64,000 nucleotides of DNA from Phycisphaera mikurensis NBRC 102666. GTDB lineage: Bacteria > Planctomycetota > Phycisphaerae > Phycisphaerales > SM1A02. Of the stretch, positions 61,462 to 64,000 are shown piece by piece. The notes beneath the pieces are model-generated. The model saw only the letters and a list, made by a program, of their open reading frames with translations. It did no database searches and was not told the origin of the DNA. A program made the position numbers and the translations under genes. How positions within the stretch are numbered: position 1 is the stretch's first letter; each line of letters opens with the position of its first letter. The DNA lies in contig CAMDUB010000004.1 in assembly GCA_945878575.1 (NCBI GenBank), positions 1 through 64,000 on the forward strand, read 5' to 3'.

Positions 61462-62975
61462 CTTTCCTCTGCTGCGGAGCGGGCGACGTCTGCATTCAGC
61501 GGAGGCAGGGGCATGCGAATGTGGCGTCGGAAGCGAACAATTCGTTCGGCAGCCGACTTTGGGGTTCCATCAGTGGCAAACAATCCGCCGTTCTTGATGC
61601 CAAGTCCGGCATCGTCGCGCAATCGATCCCACACCACTGCTTGGATGCCGGGATTAGCCATGGCAATCTGGAAACACATGCCAGCCCACGCGCCTTGCGA
61701 CTCCATTCCCCATGGACGACGCCAGAATCCAGCGCCCGGTTCCGGGTGTGGCTCACTGGGCGCTCCGCATGCGGTGATAACGACGGGCGGCATTTCCTTG
61801 CGACTGGTAAATCGCTCCAGCATCGCCGCAATCTGCATCAAGTCACGGGTTCCCTTGCCGCGCGCCGCATCGCCGACAACCACCGGTATGCCAACAATGT
61901 CCACCGTGACACCCTCAGACACCAGCGATCGTAAATAGCGAATGGCGTTCATGGCGCCGCTTGCGTCCGGAGGAATGTCACCAAACGGATCGCCAATTTC
62001 AACAAGCAGTTTTGCATTCTTCTGCACTCGGCGAACCGCCACAGCGGCAATACGCGTGGCTTGCACCATCGCCTCCGGCGAGAGAGTGGCTGCCTCATTC
62101 AAATGGATCGCAGAGCCAATGTTCCAGATCGGATTGAGCGGGGCGTAGCGGGTAACCACCTCAGTAATGAATGAGTGCAGGCGATCCTTCAGCTTTGCCG
62201 GATCCGCCATGATTGGGCGCACCCAGCCAGGAATTCCTGCGGCACTCGCATCGAGGAGCGGGCCGGCAATCAATTCACGCTTGCCTGCTTTCGCAAACTG
62301 CATCCATCGGTCAACCTGCTCCCACACAAACCGCCCTTGAGTGGGCTCAATCACATGCCACGGCGTGGGCACTGACAAGATGTCAAAGTCTTGAATGAGC
62401 GCAGACTTCAGCAACTCTGGCGCCTTCTCAACGGGCACTCGCACTCCAAGTGCGCGTTGCGCGCCCTGCTTGGCGTAGCGGCGATGCAACATCCACTCGG
62501 TGCGCTTCATCACCAGCTTCTCGCTGGCATCCATGGCTATCGCCAAGGCATCGCGGTGATGAACCTGCGCGCGATAGGGCTCATGATCCACCGTGCCGGT
62601 GACAAACATGGAACGCGCGCGTTCAAATTGTTCGAACGCCTCAGGCGCCTTGGCCGGATCAAGGAAGCCCCAGTTCTCACTTTTCTCCAGGAAAATCTTC
62701 ACGCGGTGGCGCGACAGTTCCTCGTACAACCGGTACGGCTCGTTGCGCTGCTCCAAGAGGCACGTCTGCAACATCATCGTGCCAGCTTTGCCGGCATTCA
62801 CCTCAAGGCACAAAGCGATGGCAGGCTTGGTATCGACTGCCTTGCAGACAATCTTCCCTTTGCTGAATGTCACAACTCCCTCAAGCGCCGTGTCATCGAC
62901 GCCAAGAATGTGTGCATTGACGAGCGGCCAATCCCGCGCCGGCCCGTCCTCGTCGAACACCGTGAAACGAAGCAT
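61458..62975 (-). CDS. GH10-like TIM-barrel protein, probably not an active xylanase
   Basis: A 505-residue protein. Residues 1-180 are a beta-rich unknown domain. Residues 180-480 read like glycoside hydrolase family 10: FDILSVPTPWHVIEPTQGRF, IPGWVRP, AIHLNEA (acid/base E site) and MPPVVITACGAPSE, where family enzymes have the nucleophile glutamate and this protein has alanine/cysteine. I suspect a carbohydrate-binding or inactive member. No signal peptide. Start 62975; it overlaps the comEA-like start by four bases. Confidence 0.65.
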   Translation of the reverse strand: MLRFTVFDEDGPARDWPLVNAHILGVDDTALEGVVTFSKGKIVCKAVDTKPAIALCLEVNAGKAGTMMLQTCLLEQRNEPYRLYEELSRHRVKIFLEKSENWGFLDPAKAPEAFEQFERARSMFVTGTVDHEPYRAQVHHRDALAIAMDASEKLVMKRTEWMLHRRYAKQGAQRALGVRVPVEKAPELLKSALIQDFDILSVPTPWHVIEPTQGRFVWEQVDRWMQFAKAGKRELIAGPLLDASAAGIPGWVRPIMADPAKLKDRLHSFITEVVTRYAPLNPIWNIGSAIHLNEAATLSPEAMVQATRIAAVAVRRVQKNAKLLVEIGDPFGDIPPDASGAMNAIRYLRSLVSEGVTVDIVGIPVVVGDAARGKGTRDLMQIAAMLERFTSRKEMPPVVITACGAPSEPHPEPGAGFWRRPWGMESQGAWAGMCFQIAMANPGIQAVVWDRLRDDAGLGIKNGGLFATDGTPKSAAERIVRFRRHIRMPLPPLNADVARSAAEES

Positions 62976-63063
62976 CCGCCGAGTGTAGCCGGGCAGCGAG
63001 TGCTGATCGCCACATGCCTGCGGAAAGGCAGCAAGAATGCTGAGGAGATCGTGGGTGATTACG

Positions 63064-64000
63064 ATGCCATGGATGAACGCCCTCCCCGGCACCGACACCA
63101 CGGCACACTCGGTCTTCGAGACGCACTTGCCCCTTGAGGGCCGCCGACAAGGGAAGGTCCGCGACGTCTATTCGCTTCCGACCAAGGCGGGCGATCGCCC
63201 ACAGCTCTTGGTGGTCGCCACGGACCGGATCAGTGCATTCGATGTCGTGATGCCCACGCCGGTACCTGGAAAGGGTCGACTGCTGACAGAGATCAGCGTT
63301 GCGTGGTTCACCTTCTTGCGCTCACTGGGAATTGCTCCCGATCACCTTGTATCGACGGACGTTTCACGGCTGCTGGCGCTGGGCGATGATGATCGTGCCA
63401 TGCTTGCTGGTCGCTCCATGATCTGCCGCGCGGCCCGGGTGGTGCAAGTGGAATGCGTGGCGCGCGGCTACTTGGCGGGCAGCGGTTGGCAGGAATACCA
63501 ATCGAATGGAACGGCGTGTGGCATTCCATTGCCAGCCGGGCTTCGTCAGTGCGAGCAACTGCCCGAGCCAATCTTCACGCCCGCTACCAAGGCGGCAGAG
63601 GGGCACGACGAAAATATTTCCTTCACCGCCATGTGCGATGCCGTTGGCGGTGAACTTGCGGCGCGACTGCGAACCATGACGCTCACTATCTACAAGGCCG
63701 CCGCTGCGCGAGCACGCGCGCGTGGGCTGATCCTGGCAGACACCAAATTTGAGTTTGGCTTTGCACTTGATGCGAACCATGAACCAACTGCCGAACTCAT
63801 GTTGGTTGATGAAGTGCTCACCCCCGATTCAAGCCGATATTGGCCGGTGGCTGGATATGCGCCCGGCCGTGATCAACCCAGTTTCGATAAGCAATACCTC
63901 CGTAACTGGCTACTGGAGCGGGTGGCACGCGGCGAATGGCACAAAGAACCGCCTGGACCCGTGCTGCCTCCTGAAGTACTCCGCGAGACGCGCTCAAAGT
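63064..64000 (+). CDS. purC: Phosphoribosylaminoimidazole-succinocarboxamide synthase, cut by the window edge
   Basis: The reading frame is open to the last base, so the 3' end lies outside. It makes SAICAR in purine synthesis. GKVRDVY, ATDRISAFDVVMPTP, VECVARGYLAGSGW, EGHDENISF, ILADTKFEFGF and LVDEVLTPDSSRYW are all PurC signatures. The start is ATG 63064, or ATG 63073 in frame. It is divergent from the GH10-like gene. I read this frame directly from the sequence. Confidence 0.92.
   Translation, partial: MPWMNALPGTDTTAHSVFETHLPLEGRRQGKVRDVYSLPTKAGDRPQLLVVATDRISAFDVVMPTPVPGKGRLLTEISVAWFTFLRSLGIAPDHLVSTDVSRLLALGDDDRAMLAGRSMICRAARVVQVECVARGYLAGSGWQEYQSNGTACGIPLPAGLRQCEQLPEPIFTPATKAAEGHDENISFTAMCDAVGGELAARLRTMTLTIYKAAAARARARGLILADTKFEFGFALDANHEPTAELMLVDEVLTPDSSRYWPVAGYAPGRDQPSFDKQYLRNWLLERVARGEWHKEPPGPVLPPEVLRETRSK

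Noticed and set aside
1-64000. CRISPR arrays, insertion sequences, integrases or phage genes
   Set aside because: No regularly spaced direct repeats of CRISPR type and no transposase- or integrase-like protein were seen.

Overview
The window is GC-rich and gene-dense and looks like a chromosome segment from a planctomycete, most likely class Phycisphaerae. The evidence is a neighbouring DUF1800/DUF1501 pair with a twin-arginine signal, a PEP-CTERM-like protein with a PAPG-type C-terminus, Gfo/Idh/MocA and sugar-epimerase-like genes, and core genes from a bacterium with a peptidoglycan elongation set (PBP2, RodA). The taxonomic call is inference. Neighbouring genes often overlap by four bases (ATGA or TTGA). 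Shine-Dalgarno motifs are clear at some genes and absent at others.

Layout. 1-9.4 kb: an unassigned structured stretch, a cysteine-free FmdB-like protein, a TIM-barrel sugar epimerase, a hotdog protein, a membrane protein, the DUF1800-DUF1501-methyltransferase operon, a secreted oxidoreductase and a zinc-ribbon protein, with a dispersed repeat. 9.5-15 kb: a promoter followed by a KamA-family radical SAM aminomutase, both subunits of a 3-oxoacid CoA-transferase and a class III aminotransferase, converging on a thiolase of the 3-oxoadipyl-CoA type. Together these make a plausible route that turns an alpha-amino acid into a beta-amino acid, then a beta-keto acid, then a beta-ketoacyl-CoA, then acetyl-CoA. 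The residues that hold the lysine side chain in true lysine 2,3-aminomutase are changed, so the substrate is probably not lysine; an acidic amino acid fits better. This is the main candidate for an undescribed system.

16-31 kb is an accessory region. A four-gene operon encodes a MoxR AAA+ ATPase, a DUF2201-type metallopeptidase/VWA protein, an N-formylglutamate-amidohydrolase-like protein with an extra N-terminal region, and an unknown protein. Nearby are a second VWA protein divergent from a protein with an NrtR-like winged helix, small secreted and membrane proteins, a formylglycine-generating-enzyme-like protein, an OprP-type porin, a DUF3754 protein, a DUF805 protein and a RuvB-like protein with a degenerate nucleotide site.

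31-64 kb is mostly housekeeping: prfC, a decayed nucleotidyltransferase pair, a 986-residue secreted protein, STAS plus Na/Pi cotransporter, an esterase, a GNAT acetyltransferase, the mrdA-rodA-rsmG-dinG minus-strand run, ychF, aat, an aldehyde dehydrogenase, tRNA-Gln, a glmU-like uridylyltransferase-prs-rplY-pth-rpsF run, an orphan C-terminal B12 ribonucleotide reductase fragment, rplI and ssb on the opposite strand, a PEP-CTERM-like protein, a GH10-like/comEA-like/mfd operon, and the start of purC, which runs off the right edge.
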